35,255 bases of DNA from ZC4RG30 sp964632365 (GTDB lineage Bacteria; Pseudomonadota; Gammaproteobacteria; Steroidobacterales; Steroidobacteraceae), in assembly GCA_964632365.1 (NCBI GenBank), contig CAZWDR010000012.1, forward strand, positions 1 through 35,255. Reading direction: 5' to 3'. Below the pieces are notes generated by a model that saw nothing but the letters and a program-made list of their open reading frames with translations, ran no database searches and had not been told where the DNA came from. Position 1 is the stretch's first letter. Every line of letters begins with the position of its first letter. The position numbers and the translations under genes were made by a program. Shown one piece after another: positions 23,269 to 31,377 of the stretch.

Positions 23269-25758
23269 TCAGAACTGGTGGGTGTACGAAAGCCCGGCGC
23301 CGATGCCGCTGCGCCAGCGCTCGATCACGGTCCGGGTGTTGGCCGTGTTCCGCTGCACGAAGACGCTGTCGTCGTCGAGCAGGTTGGTCAGCGTGAGGCC
23401 CAGCGCCGAGCCGTTGCCCAGCGTCTTCTCATAGGTGAAGTTCAGGACCCGGCGGCCCTTCTCGTATACCGGCTGCAGACCGTTGCCGCCGGCCACGTCG
23501 ATGCGCTCGTCGTAGTAATTCATCGCCAGCGTGGCCGTCTGCCGGGTGGAGGGGTGCTCCCAGGTCAGGCGCGTGTTGGCGAGCACCGGGGACTGACCCT
23601 GCAGGTCGCGACTGCGGATGCCCTCGATGCGCTGGCCATCGGCGTCGAGCGTGATCTTCGAATCGATGTAGCTCATGTTGGCGCCGACGGTGAGGTCGTG
23701 GCCATTGCCCAGGAACCAGGAGAACTGGCCGTCCAGCTCCACGCCGCGCACCGTGGCGCGGTCGCTGTTGCGATAGGTGAAGCCGCTGGTGCCGCCGTCG
23801 AGCAGGCCGCGTTCCAGCGGGGAGTCGATGCGCTTGTGGAAGGCCGCGAACGAGACGCTGTCGCGGCGGGTGAAGTAGTACTCGGCGCGCGCGTCGATGT
23901 TGTCGATGGTCGAGGCCTTGCAGGCTTCAAGACCGCGGATGGTCTGGCGCGTGCAGCCGGTGAACCGGCGGCCGCGGTCATCGAAGAACACCGATGGCGA
24001 CAGCTCCGAGATGCTCGGCCGCGATACAGTGCGCGAGAACGCGCCGCGCAGCTGCAGCGCGTCGCTGTAGCGATAGACCGCCGCAAGGCTGGGCAGCAGT
24101 TCGTTCGAGGTCAGCGCCACCCCCGGCGTGCCCGGCGAGTACGGGAACATCAGCCGCGTGCTGAAGTTGTCCTGGCGCACGCCCGCCACCAGCGTGAAGG
24201 AACCACCGAAGATGGTCTCGGTGCTCAGGTAGCCGGCCAGCGACTCCTGCTCGGCCTCATAGCTGTCCGTGTCGGTGGAGGTGCCGTAGAGGCGATAGGT
24301 GCCGTTGGCGAAGTTCTCCGGCGTCAGCAGCGATTCGAGCGGCGCGGTGCTGTTGACGGCGACCGGCGCGATGCCGAGGCGCACCAGGTTGTTGCGGCGG
24401 TCGCGCTGGTTGAACAGGCCACCGGCCTTCACCGTCATCGTGATGCGATCGCCAAGGTCGAGCGGCAGCTCATAGTCGGCGCCCAGGTCGACGGCATCCT
24501 CGGTGAGGTCGGCATACAGGCGTTCGAGGCTGGTGCTGACGAAGCGCTGGTTCTGATAGCGGTAGCCGCGGCGGTCCGGGGTGTCGCTGGTGGTCTGCGA
24601 GATGCCGGCCCGCAGCGCCAGCGTGTGCGAGTCGAACAGCGTGAAGCCGGCCGAGATCTGTTCGGAGAGGAACTGGCGCTCGGTGTATTCGAGCAGGCTC
24701 TGCGTGAAGTCGGTGGTGTCGTCGACATCGAGGCCGGTTTCATGCTCGGCCGTGTCCTCGGTCCGGCGCAGCAGCATCGTGCGGCTGTAGACGTTCCAGC
24801 CGGCGTCGGCCTCGTAGCCGAGCACGAAATAGCCATCGGCCTGCGTGCCGGTGCTGGCGCGGCTGTACCTGGATTCGGTCACCGTGCGTGGGTCGGCGCG
24901 CGTGCCCTGCTGGTGGGAGCCGGTGCCGCGGCCGTACTTCACCGCGGCGTAGTAGCCGAGCAGGCCGGCGCCGGCGGCAAAGCCGTCGCCGACCGAGGCC
25001 GACAGGCCCACATCCACAGGAGCTCTGCGACGGCGCAGGTCATAGATGTTCGGCAGGTGGTGCGCGTGGGCGCGCGAGTCCGCCATCGACGGGTTCTCGC
25101 GGCCGCCGCTGGTGATCTGGTCGATCACCGCGGGCAGCGCGCGCGTGCCATCGTCGGTGCCGAGCCAGTCGCGGCCACCGCCACGATAGGTGTAGAGATC
25201 CTTGCCCGATGTGCCGGTCGTCCCGCCGAGGTCCACCGAGACACTGGCATCGAAAGCCGAGGAGATGCCGCGCGTCAGGATGCGGATCGCACCGCCGGTG
25301 GTATCGCCAGGCAGGTCCGCACTGAAGGACTTCTGGATCTCGATGCCGGACAGCACGCTGGCGGGGAACAGGTCCAGTTCCACGTCGCGGCGATACGGGT
25401 TCGTGCTCGCCATCAGGTCGCCATTGAGCGTCGTGGCGATGTAGCGGGCGGCGAGGCCGCGCACCACGGGAAACTTGTCGCCCTGCACCGAGACGCCGGC
25501 AATGCGCTTCAACGACGCGGCAATGTCGCTGTCGCCGGTCTTCGCCAGGTCCGCGATGCTCAGCGCATCGGTGACGGCGGTGGACCGGCGCTCGATCTCC
25601 GCGGGGGCCCGGTCCGCGGACCCGGTGACGACGACCTCGTCGAGCGGCAGCGGCATGTCCGCTTCTTCGAGCATGACGGCCATCTCGGCAGCCGCTGTAC
25701 CTCCAGCGATGCAGCAGAGCACCAGGGCATGGATGACGGCGCGGGGAGAGGTGAACAT
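23269..25758 (-). CDS. TonB-dependent outer-membrane receptor
   Basis: This 829-residue receptor takes up a ligand across the outer membrane using energy from TonB. ATG 25758 gives a clean signal peptide (residues 1-24, hydrophobic, ending TAAAE); an upstream in-frame ATG at 25821 adds atypical residues. A TonB-box/plug entry LDEVVVTGSADR lies near residues 38-50. The plug domain runs to about 170, with FPVVRGLAARYIATTLNGD and DTTGGAIRILTRG. A barrel follows with many alternating aromatic strands. It contains a GGRDWLGTDDGTRALP loop seen in one subgroup of proteobacterial receptors and ends in Phe (SYTHQF). It is followed by the duplicated lipoprotein gene and preceded by a Pho box. No ferric siderophore or vitamin genes are nearby. 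Confidence 0.93.
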   Translation of the reverse strand: MFTSPRAVIHALVLCCIAGGTAAAEMAVMLEEADMPLPLDEVVVTGSADRAPAEIERRSTAVTDALSIADLAKTGDSDIAASLKRIAGVSVQGDKFPVVRGLAARYIATTLNGDLMASTNPYRRDVELDLFPASVLSGIEIQKSFSADLPGDTTGGAIRILTRGISSAFDASVSVDLGGTTGTSGKDLYTYRGGGRDWLGTDDGTRALPAVIDQITSGGRENPSMADSRAHAHHLPNIYDLRRRRAPVDVGLSASVGDGFAAGAGLLGYYAAVKYGRGTGSHQQGTRADPRTVTESRYSRASTGTQADGYFVLGYEADAGWNVYSRTMLLRRTEDTAEHETGLDVDDTTDFTQSLLEYTERQFLSEQISAGFTLFDSHTLALRAGISQTTSDTPDRRGYRYQNQRFVSTSLERLYADLTEDAVDLGADYELPLDLGDRITMTVKAGGLFNQRDRRNNLVRLGIAPVAVNSTAPLESLLTPENFANGTYRLYGTSTDTDSYEAEQESLAGYLSTETIFGGSFTLVAGVRQDNFSTRLMFPYSPGTPGVALTSNELLPSLAAVYRYSDALQLRGAFSRTVSRPSISELSPSVFFDDRGRRFTGCTRQTIRGLEACKASTIDNIDARAEYYFTRRDSVSFAAFHKRIDSPLERGLLDGGTSGFTYRNSDRATVRGVELDGQFSWFLGNGHDLTVGANMSYIDSKITLDADGQRIEGIRSRDLQGQSPVLANTRLTWEHPSTRQTATLAMNYYDERIDVAGGNGLQPVYEKGRRVLNFTYEKTLGNGSALGLTLTNLLDDDSVFVQRNTANTRTVIERWRSGIGAGLSYTHQF

Positions 25759-25926
25759 GGATGGCGGGTCCTCTGGTGGGGTCGGAAATGGGGACCGCGT
25801 CCGCGTGCGGATCAGGTCCACGGCTCAACGGCAGGATTGCGTTGCCGGTGCGGTCCAGACCACGTGCATGCGCAATGCGCTGGAACCCGGGCGCCGGCAG
25901 GCGATCCCTCGGGTCAACGGGAAGCG
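25759..25926 (-). other. 5' leader of the TonB-receptor transcript
   Basis: If the -10 at 25927-25932 is used, the mRNA starts near 25920 and has a leader of about 160 nt. I see no known riboswitch motif, small open frame with a good start, or strong terminator hairpin in it. A GAGGA ribosome-binding element lies about 12 nt before the ATG. Confidence 0.4.
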
Positions 25927-25982
25927 ATGCTAGGCAGGCCGGATTGCGGTCTGGTTACAGTCGTCGCACAGTTTTGTGACAG
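25927..25982 (-). promoter_or_regulatory. Pho box and promoter for the TonB receptor/lipoprotein operon
   Basis: On the minus strand, heptamers occur at an exact 11-bp period: CTGTCAC (25976-25982), CTGTGCG (25965-25971), CTGTAAC (25954-25960) and a weak CCGCAAT (25943-25949). They have 4-bp spacers (AAAA, ACGA, CAGA). Ten bases later comes TAGCAT (25927-25932). This equals the geometry of PhoB-activated promoters such as E. coli pstS: CTGTCAT heptamers with 4-bp spacers, and a -10 ten bases past the last heptamer. There is no -35, as expected for PhoB activation. The first three heptamers share CTGT. Control by PhoB is inferred. Confidence 0.7.
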
Positions 25983-26010
25983 CGGCGCGGGAGCGCGTGA
26001 ACGCTGCAGC

Positions 26011-26067
26011 GGGCGCGGCAGCGCCCATGCGATGGCGTGCATCGCATGGACGCGGTGCGGCGCGTCC
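26011..26067. terminator. Cluster of three perfect hairpins downstream of the SnoaL operon
   Basis: Three adjoining inverted repeats are present: GGGCGC/GCGCCC (26011-26026, 4-nt loop), CATGCGATG/CATCGCATG (26026-26048, 5-nt loop) and GGACGCG/CGCGTCC (26048-26067, 6-nt loop). They begin 3 nt past the stop of the three-domain gene. None is followed by a T-run, so they may stabilise the mRNA end or act as weak or factor-assisted terminators. They separate the SnoaL operon from the Pho-box promoter. Confidence 0.55.
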
Positions 26068-26070
26068 CTT

Positions 26071-28095
26071 TCAGGGAGATTTCAGGCCCGTGACAGGATG
26101 GGCGTAATGAAAGGGAACCAGGAAGTTCTTTGGATACAGGTCGAACGGCATCGACGGCGGCGCGTCGGGCGGATTGGCCTCGGTGATGCCAGGCGGCGCG
26201 CGCTGGGGCAGCTCTTTCCAGCCGGTGTCATACGGCGCGAAATAGGTGTTCACCTGCTGGTCCTTGATGAACTTCCAACGGCCGTCGACCTGCACGAACT
26301 CGTTCTCGTAGGTGCCGGCCATCCACGTGGCGTTGCGGCCGAAGTTGCCCATCATCGACAGCGCACGCGAGCGCAGGTTGGCGCGCGTGCCATCGGGCGA
26401 CACGTGGATCACCTTCTGGAACTGCATGTGGTTGTGCAGCACGCCGTCGTCGAGGCCCGCCTGGCCATAGAGGTTGAGGTTGCGCCGCACGGCGGGCTTG
26501 CCGGCATAGACGCCGCGCATCGCGATCTCGATCGTGCCATCTTCGGCGAACAGGTCCGCCAGCTCATCCCATAGCAGCGTGGCCAAGTAGTACCCATAGG
26601 CTGTCTGGATGTTCTCGATGGAATGCCGGTGCTCGGCCGCGGTGATCTGCTGCTCGGCCTTCGCCAGCAGTTGCTCCACGTCTGTGGCATCGGTGGCATC
26701 CGCGACTGGCGCGTCGCGGGATGAGCGCGCAGGCTGCCGCACGGGATGGTCATAGTGGTACGGCGGAACGAAGACCTGCTCGTAGCTGCTGGCCGGTCCC
26801 GGCGAGGGCGCGTCGGGACGCAGGGCGGGCTCGAATCGGGAGAATGGCAGCGAGGCCTTGCCCCAGCCGGCTTCATACGGCGTGACCATGGTCGGATACA
26901 CGTGCATCCGGCGGATCTTCCAGATGCCGTCCTCGCGACGGTACTCGTTCTCCTGCACGCTGGTGGCCCACTCGTGAAAGTCGCCGTGGCGGGCCAGCTG
27001 GCTGAACACATGCCAGCGGGACCGGGCCGTGCCGGCGGCCGCATCCACATGGGTGACCGGCTGCAGCTGCATGTGGTCGAACAGTCGGCCGGCCGTCAGG
27101 CCTTCCGGTCCGACCGCACGCAGGTACTCAAGAATGCGCGCCTGCCCGCGGAAAATGCCCCGCCCCTGCACGTGCAGTTCGGCATCGTCCGTGAACAGCG
27201 CGGCGGCTTCGCTCCACAGGCCTTTGTCGGCATAGAAGCCGTGGATGCGCTGCAGGTTCTCGATCACGTCCTGGTCGGCCAGGCGCTGCGCATCGAGCGC
27301 CAGATGCTGCACGCGCGCGGCGGTCACCGCGCGCGAGGCCTCCGCGGCGGTCGGTGCTGCCACCGCTTCGAGGCCCGGATATTGACCACGGAAGTGGAAG
27401 GGTGGCGTGAACGCGCCGGGCCAGGTCTTGTAGTCGAGCGTCGGGGGCGCATCGGGGCGCAGTGCCGTGCCGACGAAGCGGGCGCCGTTGGTGTCGGCGT
27501 TGTTGGCCCAGCCGCCTTCATAGGGCACGCGCAGCGTCTGGAACCAGCGCAGGCTGGCGATCTTCCAGACGCCATCTTCCTTCACATACTCGTTCTCGTA
27601 GGGACCTTCGGTCCACCACGCGTCCTGGCCCAGCTGGCCGTCGAGGATGATCGCGCGCCAGGTGCCCTGTGCGCGGCGCCCATCCGCCGCCAGCGTGATC
27701 ACCGGCATCACCTGCAGGTGCTCGTTCAACTGGCCGGCCACCAGCCCGTCGCGGCCGCCGCCCGCGGTGCGGAAGTATTCCAGGATGCGTTGCCGGCCCT
27801 GGAACACGCCGTCCTTGCCGATCTCGAGCGTGGCGTCGGCAGCGAAGAGGTCTGCCACATCGCGCCACTGGCCCTCATCCACGTAGTAGCCATAAGCGCC
27901 CTGCAGGCGCTTGATGTCATTGATGTCGGCGATGCGCTGGGCGCGCGCCTCGAGCAGGGCCACGCGGGACCGCAATGCCGGCGAGTCGGCCACCGGCGCC
28001 TCCGCGTCGATGTCGCGCCCGGCACAGCCTGCGGTCAGCGCGATGGCCATGACCAGCGCCGTAACCGCCACGCGTCGTGTCATGCGCGTGCTCAT
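26071..28095 (-). CDS. Lipoprotein with three tandem SnoaL_4/NTF2-like domains
   Basis: This 674-residue protein has a lipoprotein signal (hydrophobic region ending LTAGC, Cys24). It has three NTF2-fold units at roughly residues 45-230, 255-445 and 485-670. Each unit starts with a helix and a [Y/F]xYY-like motif (YGYYVDEGQWRDVADLF, HGFYADKGLWSEAAALF, YGYYLATLLWDELADLF). Each then has an ENEYxxxDGxWKI-type strand (ENEYVKEDGVWKIASL, ENEYRREDGIWKIRRM, ENEFVQVDGRWKFIKD). Each closes with a Pro-rich tail carrying a PFHF/PPYHYDHPV/PFHYAHPVTG motif. NTF2/SnoaL proteins include cyclases, isomerases, dehydratases and pure binders; the reaction here is unknown. ATG 28095 overlaps the stop of the upstream two-domain gene (ATGA). 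An internal ATG at 28083 is also possible. It is last in the operon. Confidence 0.85.
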   Translation of the reverse strand: MSTRMTRRVAVTALVMAIALTAGCAGRDIDAEAPVADSPALRSRVALLEARAQRIADINDIKRLQGAYGYYVDEGQWRDVADLFAADATLEIGKDGVFQGRQRILEYFRTAGGGRDGLVAGQLNEHLQVMPVITLAADGRRAQGTWRAIILDGQLGQDAWWTEGPYENEYVKEDGVWKIASLRWFQTLRVPYEGGWANNADTNGARFVGTALRPDAPPTLDYKTWPGAFTPPFHFRGQYPGLEAVAAPTAAEASRAVTAARVQHLALDAQRLADQDVIENLQRIHGFYADKGLWSEAAALFTDDAELHVQGRGIFRGQARILEYLRAVGPEGLTAGRLFDHMQLQPVTHVDAAAGTARSRWHVFSQLARHGDFHEWATSVQENEYRREDGIWKIRRMHVYPTMVTPYEAGWGKASLPFSRFEPALRPDAPSPGPASSYEQVFVPPYHYDHPVRQPARSSRDAPVADATDATDVEQLLAKAEQQITAAEHRHSIENIQTAYGYYLATLLWDELADLFAEDGTIEIAMRGVYAGKPAVRRNLNLYGQAGLDDGVLHNHMQFQKVIHVSPDGTRANLRSRALSMMGNFGRNATWMAGTYENEFVQVDGRWKFIKDQQVNTYFAPYDTGWKELPQRAPPGITEANPPDAPPSMPFDLYPKNFLVPFHYAHPVTGLKSP

Positions 28096-29486
28096 TTTCC
28101 GCTCACCGGGTTCGGGTAGTGGAACGGCGGCACGAACACGGCCGGGTACGGCTCGTATTCCACCGAGTGGGGAAGATCCGGCGGATAGCCCGGGAAGTAG
28201 TTCATCAGCGGATTGGAGGTTTTGCCCCAGCCCTGCTCGTAGGGCGTATAGAAGGTCTGGTACCCGATCAGGCCCTGGTACTTCCAGCGACCGTCGTGGT
28301 CGAGGATGAAACGGTTCTCATAGGTGCCCTCGGCCCACTGCGCCTGGTTGCCCTCGACGCCGAACATCTCGAACAGCCGCGCCCGGATGCTCGCGCGCGT
28401 GCCATCGGCCGACACGGTGATCACCGGCTGCAGCTGCATGTGCGTGAACAGGCGTCCATCAGAGGGCGCGCCCAGGCGCCGCATGTATTCATAGATGCGG
28501 TCACTGCCGACGAATACCCCGCGCCCGAGGATCTCCAGTGTCGAGTTGCGCGTGAACAGCGCCGAGGTCGCATCCTGCATCGACATGTCGGCGTAGTAGC
28601 CATAGGCGCTCTGCAGGTTCTCCACCTCGTCCACCGCACTGAGACGCGCGATCTTCAGTTCCAGCGCGCGCACCTGCGCCTCGAGCGCGGCGGCTGTGAG
28701 CGCAGGGGGTGCCTCGGCGCCAGCCGCCGCGGCCACCGCCGCCGGCGTGGAGGGCGGCGCGAGGCGATAGCCGCCCGGCGCCTCGGCGGCATAGTGCATG
28801 GGCGCCACCACATGCTCAGGCCAGGTCGCCTCGCGCACGGCAGCGGGGCGGTCCGGCCGCGCCGTGGAACGGCCGTAGCGGGCGTTCAGCGTGGCGTCCG
28901 TCGCCGTCCAGCCCTTGTCATAAGGGGCGTGGAAGCGCACGTGCAGGCGAAGGCGGCTGATCTTCCACACGCCGTCCTGCTTGACGTAGGTGTTCTCGTA
29001 GACACCCGCGCCCCAGTTCGCCGCCGTGCCGAACACCGCGTCCTGGATCAGCACCCGCCAGCGGCCCTGGGCAGTGTGTCCATCCGCCGCCAGCGTGATC
29101 ACCGGCGACAGCTGGCTCTGGATCGACAGCTCGCCCGGTTGCAGGCCGGTCCGGCCGCCGGTCAGGCCAAGGAAGTAGCGGCGGATGCTGTCGCGTCCGA
29201 CATGCACGCCGTGTGATCCGACCTCGAGCGTCGCATCGGCCGTGAAGAGGTCCACGACCTGGTCCCACAGTGCCTCGTCGTAATAGAACCCGTAGATGCG
29301 CTGCAGGTTGCGGATCTGGTTGTAGTCATCGATGCGGCCGGCCTGCGCGTCGATGCCGGCCAGGCGCTGGGAGATCTGTGCCAGGCGCGGGGCAAGATCT
29401 GGCGTGGGCGCGGGCGCCGCGGCCTGCGCCGCGGCGCAGCCGAGGGTGGTCAGTGCGAGGGCGATCGTCCGGAGCAGGGCCTTCAT
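28092..29486 (-). CDS. Exported protein with two tandem SnoaL_4/NTF2-like domains
   Basis: This 464-residue protein begins at ATG 29486 with a signal peptide (about 22 residues, ending QA-AA). Two NTF2-like units follow, about residues 30-240 and 265-464. They have YGFYYDEALWDQVVDLF and YGYYADMSMQDATSALF helices, YENTYVKQDGVWKI and YENRFILDHDGRWKY strands, and tails VAPMHYAAEAPGG and VPPFHYPNPVSGK. The tail of the first unit is less conserved. An Ala/Pro linker joins the units. ATG 29486 overlaps the stop of the one-domain gene (ATGA), and its own stop overlaps the start of the three-domain gene. Exported and probably periplasmic; enzymatic activity not predictable. Confidence 0.85.
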   Translation of the reverse strand: MKALLRTIALALTTLGCAAAQAAAPAPTPDLAPRLAQISQRLAGIDAQAGRIDDYNQIRNLQRIYGFYYDEALWDQVVDLFTADATLEVGSHGVHVGRDSIRRYFLGLTGGRTGLQPGELSIQSQLSPVITLAADGHTAQGRWRVLIQDAVFGTAANWGAGVYENTYVKQDGVWKISRLRLHVRFHAPYDKGWTATDATLNARYGRSTARPDRPAAVREATWPEHVVAPMHYAAEAPGGYRLAPPSTPAAVAAAAGAEAPPALTAAALEAQVRALELKIARLSAVDEVENLQSAYGYYADMSMQDATSALFTRNSTLEILGRGVFVGSDRIYEYMRRLGAPSDGRLFTHMQLQPVITVSADGTRASIRARLFEMFGVEGNQAQWAEGTYENRFILDHDGRWKYQGLIGYQTFYTPYEQGWGKTSNPLMNYFPGYPPDLPHSVEYEPYPAVFVPPFHYPNPVSGK

Positions 29487-30238
29487 CGCGCGCCCTCCGC
29501 TGCCGGGGTATCCCATGCCACCGGCTTGCCGGTGACCGGATGGTAGTAGTGGTAGGGCGGCAGGAAGAACTTCGGGAAGGATTCGTACACGATCGACGGG
29601 GGCGCATCGGGCGGCAGGTCGGGCAGGGGGCCGGCGACGGGATGCGACTCGCGGTGCCAACCCTTCGAGAACGAGCCGTCCACGGTCATGAACCAGTGCA
29701 GACGCGCGATCTTCCACGCGCCATCCTCCTTCACATATTCGTTCTCGTACGGCCCTTCCAGCCAGCGGCCGTCCTGGCCATGGACGCCGGTCATCACCAG
29801 TGAACGCCAGCGCGCGCGGGCGCTGCGTCCGTCCGCGGCGATGTGGATGACCGGCTGCATCACGGGCGTCTCGCGCAACTGACCGCGCGCAACGGGGGCC
29901 GCCCGCTTCAGGAATGCCGCGATGCGGGCGCGTCCGCGATAGATGCCCTGCTGCGCGAATTCGATCGACGCACCCGGTTCTTTCGAGAACAGCGCCGCGG
30001 CCTCATCCGCCATGCCTTCGCTGACGTAGTGGCCCCATTGCTGCTGCAGGCGCTCGATGGCCTTGCGGTCCTCGATGCGTTCCACCTGCTGCTGCAGTGA
30101 GGCCACCTTGGCCTCGAGCAGCTGCACGCGCCGCTCCTCGGTGATCACGCGGCTGTCAGTGACGATTGGTTCCGCGCCGCGCGCGGTCGCGGCGACCAGC
30201 ACGCAGCCGGCCGCGGCAAGCAGGGCAATCCCCTTCAT
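29483..30238 (-). CDS. Exported protein with one SnoaL_4/NTF2-like domain
   Basis: This 251-residue protein has an N-terminal signal sequence (about 21 residues, ending ARGA). A LAAAGC segment could be read as a lipobox but is too close to the start. A short coiled coil rich in Gln/Glu (about 35-62) and one NTF2-like unit follow. The unit has WGHYVSEGMADEAAALF, AADGRSARARWRS, YENEYVKEDGAWKIARLHW and the tail PPYHYYHPVTGK. ATG 30238 is preceded by GGGGGAG. It is coupled by ATGA to the two-domain gene and lies 19 nt behind the short SnoaL gene. It is the simplest member of the domain ladder and could show the ancestral form. Confidence 0.85.
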   Translation of the reverse strand: MKGIALLAAAGCVLVAATARGAEPIVTDSRVITEERRVQLLEAKVASLQQQVERIEDRKAIERLQQQWGHYVSEGMADEAAALFSKEPGASIEFAQQGIYRGRARIAAFLKRAAPVARGQLRETPVMQPVIHIAADGRSARARWRSLVMTGVHGQDGRWLEGPYENEYVKEDGAWKIARLHWFMTVDGSFSKGWHRESHPVAGPLPDLPPDAPPSIVYESFPKFFLPPYHYYHPVTGKPVAWDTPAAEGAR

Positions 30239-30257
30239 GTCTCCCCCGTCTGCGCGG

Positions 30258-30797
30258 CTACTGCCGCGCCTTTTCCAGAATGGTGTTCGGATCGAAGCTC
30301 TTCGAGGCGGAGCTCTTCGGGACATGGTCCCAGTGTTCGGCGATCAGGCCGTTCTCGACGCGATACAGGTCGAAGTGCGTGGTGGCGTAGCGCTCGCCGG
30401 GATTCTCCTGGTCGTCCTCCCAGGTCACCGTCGCCACCATCACCATGTCGCCCTCGGCAATGATCGAGATCAGCGGGAAGGTCATCTCGGGCTGGATCTC
30501 GCGCTGCGGTCGCGAGTTGCGGATGAACTCCACCAGCGCATCGCGCCCCGAACGCACATTCGGGTTGTGCTGGATGTATTCCTTCGTGAAGTAGCGCTCG
30601 GCCTGCTCGTAGCGGCCGGCCTGCACGATGGCGCGATACATGTCATAGACCAGCTTCTTGTTCGCCGCCAGCTTCGGGTCGCTGCTGCGCAGCAGTGCCT
30701 GCTGGTCCGCGACGCCGACGGGCGGCTCCTGGGCCATGACGGGTGACAGCGCAGCCGCGGCCAGCGCGCAGCAGGCCAGTGCGATGCGGATCTTCAT
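30258..30797 (-). CDS. Exported SnoaL-like (polyketide-cyclase type) protein
   Basis: This 179-residue protein has a signal peptide (residues 1-22, ending VMA-QE) and a single SnoaL-type NTF2 domain. Visible motifs are NKKLVYDMYRAIV, AERYFTKEYIQHNPNVRSGRDALVEFI, VATVTWEDD and FDLYRVENGLIAEHWDHVP. The YIQHNP and AEHWD stretches are hallmarks of the SnoaL-like family that includes polyketide cyclases. This is a different branch from the SnoaL_4 units downstream. It is the first gene of the four-gene operon, with a GAGGGGGG ribosome site before ATG 30797. The substrate is unknown. Confidence 0.88.
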   Translation of the reverse strand: MKIRIALACCALAAAALSPVMAQEPPVGVADQQALLRSSDPKLAANKKLVYDMYRAIVQAGRYEQAERYFTKEYIQHNPNVRSGRDALVEFIRNSRPQREIQPEMTFPLISIIAEGDMVMVATVTWEDDQENPGERYATTHFDLYRVENGLIAEHWDHVPKSSASKSFDPNTILEKARQ

Positions 30798-30841
30798 GCG
30801 TCCCCCCTCGGAACATTCGATGAACCGACAGGATACGCCAA

Positions 30842-30857
30842 GCGCTGGTGCCAGCGC
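30842..30857. repeat. Short perfect inverted repeat between PilZ gene and SnoaL operon
   Basis: GCGCTGG and CCAGCGC flank a TG dinucleotide (7-bp arms). There is no T-run, so it is not a classical terminator. It lies between the PilZ stop at 30880 and the start of the SnoaL operon. It could be a weak attenuator or a protein-binding dyad. Confidence 0.35.
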
Positions 30858-30879
30858 GCCCCGGGGAGTGCCCGGTTGG

Positions 30880-31290
30880 TCAGCCGCCCAGGCCGACTGT
30901 TCCCGCCTGCGCAGGCGTGCGCGGACGCACGGCCATCACGGCCGGCTTTGGTCGCGATTCGCGCGCGTTGACGGCGGAGGGTTTCACCGAATGCAGCGCG
31001 AGCAGCATGGCCACCGAGTGCAGTGGCGGATCGAGCCACTCGACGGCGACCCCGCGCGGCTCGACGCGGACCACGCAGCTGTCGAGCCATTCGGCGCCGG
31101 GGGCAGCCGCCCGCACCGACACCCGCGACAGCAGCGTGGGACGGGCGTTGGTCTCGATGAATGCGCCGCTGAGGCTCGCATTGCGAAGCACTCCGGCGCA
31201 GACACCCTCGCCCGTCATCAGCTTCGCGGCCGCGTCGAGCTCGATCCGCGTGCCCCAGCGGTGTTCCATGTATTGTGCTTTTGCATTCAT
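30880..31290 (-). CDS. PilZ-domain protein
   Basis: This 136-residue cytoplasmic protein carries a PilZ domain (about residues 8-95), which binds cyclic di-GMP. The RxxxR motif is present as RWGTR near residue 11, and the second motif NASLSGAFIETN near residue 36 matches [D/N]xSxxG. The C-terminal 40 residues are basic and low-complexity. ATG 31290 is favoured because the protein then starts just before the RxxxR motif; ATG 31296 is 2 codons earlier and equally possible. The gene stands alone, divergent from the DUF4142 gene. Its effector role (motility, biofilm or polysaccharide) cannot be deduced. Confidence 0.85.
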   Translation of the reverse strand: MNAKAQYMEHRWGTRIELDAAAKLMTGEGVCAGVLRNASLSGAFIETNARPTLLSRVSVRAAAPGAEWLDSCVVRVEPRGVAVEWLDPPLHSVAMLLALHSVKPSAVNARESRPKPAVMAVRPRTPAQAGTVGLGG

Positions 31291-31377
31291 GTGCATCTCA
31301 CGGGAAGGTGACCGGCAGAGCGATGTCGCGCTGCAATGAGTTCCAGAGACACGATGCTTGCAGTGACTGACTGCGGC

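Noticed and set aside
25759..25926. Riboswitch (for example cobalamin) in the TonB-receptor leader
   Set aside because: No B12-box or other conserved riboswitch core could be found. The Pho box gives a better explanation of control.
20482..26574. Very long plus-strand open frame (about 2030 codons) opposite the lipoprotein and TonB receptor genes
   Set aside because: It is antisense to two clear genes. Its product is a low-complexity His/Arg/Val-rich sequence without domains. GC-rich codon use creates such shadows.
29486..29717. Upstream extension of the two-domain SnoaL gene to 29717
   Set aside because: It overlaps the one-domain gene and lacks a signal peptide. ATG 29486 gives a proper signal peptide and an ATGA junction.
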